Assembly (NCBI GenBank): GCA_035289205.1
Contig: DATDXV010000008.1
Span: 1 to 47,223, forward strand
Direction: 5' to 3'
DNA: 47,223 nt
Source: DATDXV01 sp035289205
GTDB taxonomy: Archaea; Aenigmatarchaeota; Aenigmatarchaeia; Aenigmatarchaeales; DATDXV01
The notes under the pieces are model-generated. The model was not told where the DNA came from, made no database searches, and saw only the letters and a list, made by a program, of their open reading frames with translations. Positions 45,878 to 47,223 of the stretch are shown here, one piece after another. A program made the translations under genes and the position numbers. Numbering within the stretch: the stretch's first letter is position 1; the number at the start of each line of letters is the position of its first letter.

Positions 45878-47223
45878 TCACGATCTGTTCCTTATGCTTT
45901 TCATTGCTTCCGCAAATCTCTTCTCCCCGCTCTTGCCTTTCTGGGACATGGCTTTTGTGAAGATGGAGTTTGCAGATATGATGCTGCTTGCGCCAAGCAG
46001 CTTTGGATTCCTTTTAGCAAGTCTCAGGAGTTCCTTCTTCAGCTTGATCCTGTATTTTATGTTCTTCTTTACCTCGCCTATCGTATAACCTTTAGTCTTT
46101 GCAGCCTTCTTTATAGCCTCTGACCTGGAAAGGTCTCCCATCACAAGCTTGTCTCTTCTCCTGTCGTATTTCATCAGTGTGTAGAATTTTGGCTCGTCCT
46201 TCCAGTCCTTCCTGACCTCTGTTATGTCAAGGACCCTCCTGTTCCTCTTTATAGCATCCCCCTCCCTGATGACCCCTGTGGTAACGATAATGACAGTTGC
46301 CTTGAAGCTTGTGCTCGGGACTCCTAAATCATTTGTGATTCTGTCCCAGACATCATATGGGCTCGATCCATGGATCGTTCCCAATACAACGTTCCCTACT
46401 GCTCCTACCCGCATTGCTTCAAAGAGAGTCTTTGCTTCTTGCCCTCTTACCTCGCCTAGCACAAGTATGCTTTCTCCCAGACGCAGAGAAGTTCTCAAAG
46501 CATCTTCAGCAGAAAGCTCATACCCCTTTGCGAACGCCTCTGTCCTCAAGTGCTCTATCTTGTATCCCATTGTCCTCAGCTGGTCAATGGGAACTTCTGG
46601 CGTGTCTTCTATGATTATTATCCTGTTGTTCTGATTTATCTCCAGAAGAAGGGAGGTCAGCATTGATGTCTTTCCAGATCCTCTCGGGCCCACGATCAGT
46701 ATGGAGCTGTTTCCGTCCAGCAGGAAGCTCAATAGGCCCGCAGCTTCCGCATTAAGCATGTTGAACTTGATGAACTCAGGCAATGTCCATGGCTCGTTCT
46801 TCCTTCTTCTGAACGCGAATCCTATTCCGCTGTATGTTGCAGGCTCAGCTATCGCAGCTATTCTGACGCCCAGGTCTTCTAGCTCAGTGTGAAGGACGGG
46901 GCTTGACGCGTCAAAGGGCCTTCCGGAAAGCGTTCTGATTCTTGTGGAGAGCCTTTCTATATCCTCCTTGCTCATGAAGATATTCGTGATGCATTCCCCG
47001 AACCTGCTGTGGACAACGTGCACAAGCTTGGATCCGGAGTCAACATAGATATCCTGCAGCTCCTCATCCTGCAATAGCGGTTCTATTATGCCGTATCCTA
47101 TTGTATGCCTTGTCAATACGCTTGCGAGCCGCTGCTTGTTCTTGTTGCCCTTGAGCAGCTCATTGATTGCCTGGTTTATCTCATTTCTTATCTCCATATG
47201 CGAGGTCCTGCTGAGATCTGTCT
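45878..47223 (-). CDS. type II/IV secretion (pilus) ATPase, TadA-like, 5' end beyond window
   Basis: The frame has Walker A GPRGSGKTSM, the Asp box IIIEDTPEVP, Walker B LVLGEVRGQEAKTLFEAM and the His box GNVVLGTIHGSS of secretion NTPases (TadA/ArlI/GspE). The N-terminal domain contains GYGIIEPLLQDEELQDIYVD. No stop occurs between ATG 47197 and the window end, and the open frame continues to 47223, so the true start probably lies further upstream. It powers pilus assembly with the TadC-like protein encoded next. The pilin-LamG gene 12 kb away is a possible substrate. Confidence 0.92.
   Translation of the reverse strand, partial: TDLSRTSHMEIRNEINQAINELLKGNKNKQRLASVLTRHTIGYGIIEPLLQDEELQDIYVDSGSKLVHVVHSRFGECITNIFMSKEDIERLSTRIRTLSGRPFDASSPVLHTELEDLGVRIAAIAEPATYSGIGFAFRRRKNEPWTLPEFIKFNMLNAEAAGLLSFLLDGNSSILIVGPRGSGKTSMLTSLLLEINQNNRIIIIEDTPEVPIDQLRTMGYKIEHLRTEAFAKGYELSAEDALRTSLRLGESILVLGEVRGQEAKTLFEAMRVGAVGNVVLGTIHGSSPYDVWDRITNDLGVPSTSFKATVIIVTTGVIREGDAIKRNRRVLDITEVRKDWKDEPKFYTLMKYDRRRDKLVMGDLSRSEAIKKAAKTKGYTIGEVKKNIKYRIKLKKELLRLAKRNPKLLGASSIISANSIFTKAMSQKGKSGEKRFAEAMKSIRNRS

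Noticed and set aside
1..47223. CRISPR arrays, insertion sequences, integrase/attachment sites, 16S or 23S rRNA
   Set aside because: No regularly spaced repeats, transposase or integrase genes, or large rRNA signatures were seen.

Overview
The window is a dense, chromosomal-looking piece of an archaeal genome. It carries aIF2-gamma, aIF5B, RNA polymerase subunits RpoF and RpoL, TFS, ribosomal proteins S6e and an S26e-like protein, Dph2, Pus10, Trm1, geranylgeranylglyceryl-phosphate synthase, a Hef-type helicase and nuclease, and an archaeal pilus ATPase. Most first genes are leaderless, with an AT-rich TATA element centred about 26 nt upstream of the start codon, while internal operon genes use GGTG- or GGAG-type ribosome binding sites. 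Gene content and compaction resemble small-genome (DPANN-type) archaea; the phylum cannot be fixed from the sequence alone.

Region 1 (1-7000) is the most unusual. All stable RNA genes lie on the minus strand and all are interrupted: tRNA-Met/Ile2(CAT) with 1 intron, tRNA-Lys(TTT) with 1, tRNA-Asp(GTC) with 4, tRNA-Tyr(GTA) with 2, and a 5S rRNA with a 32-nt intron in loop C. Beside them the aIF2-gamma gene is broken by a 30-nt in-frame insert with a stop codon, exactly inside the P-loop; its removal restores GHVDHGKST. Nearly all the inserts can be folded as bulge-helix-bulge (BHB) motifs, the substrate of the archaeal tRNA splicing endonuclease. That makes ten candidate introns in under 7 kb, spanning tRNA, rRNA and mRNA. 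A LAGLIDADG endonuclease gene sits next to tRNA-Asp. A DUF5680-like gene with an in-frame TGA lies just downstream of the 5S gene.

Region 2 (7000-20500) holds small hypothetical genes, S6e, a membrane acyltransferase, a PurD-like ATP-grasp enzyme, aIF5B, type 1 IPP isomerase, a prenyl diphosphate synthase, Trm1, and an operon-like run S26e-like, RpoF, DUF655, KsgA, alkyltransferase-like protein. Region 3 (20500-32200) holds a TrmB-type regulator, a DHH phosphoesterase, TFS, signal peptidase, DUF99, RpoL, Dph2, rhomboid, PEP synthase and GGGP synthase. Region 4 (32200-47223) holds a DUF460 protein, a pilin-like LamG adhesin, a Hef nuclease and helicase encoded apart with a plus-strand cassette between them (a structured RNA, a possible toxin and a small Cys-rich partner), a KH protein, PAP2 phosphatase, a large surface protein, a TGS GTPase, Pus10 and a TadC/TadA-like pilus machine cut by the window end.

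The genes together cover translation initiation, rRNA/tRNA modification, transcription, archaeal lipid precursor synthesis (Idi, prenyl synthase, GGGP synthase) and cell-surface adhesion. Four divergent gene pairs are separated by 52-53 nt and appear to share one near-palindromic TATA element that is equidistant from both start codons.
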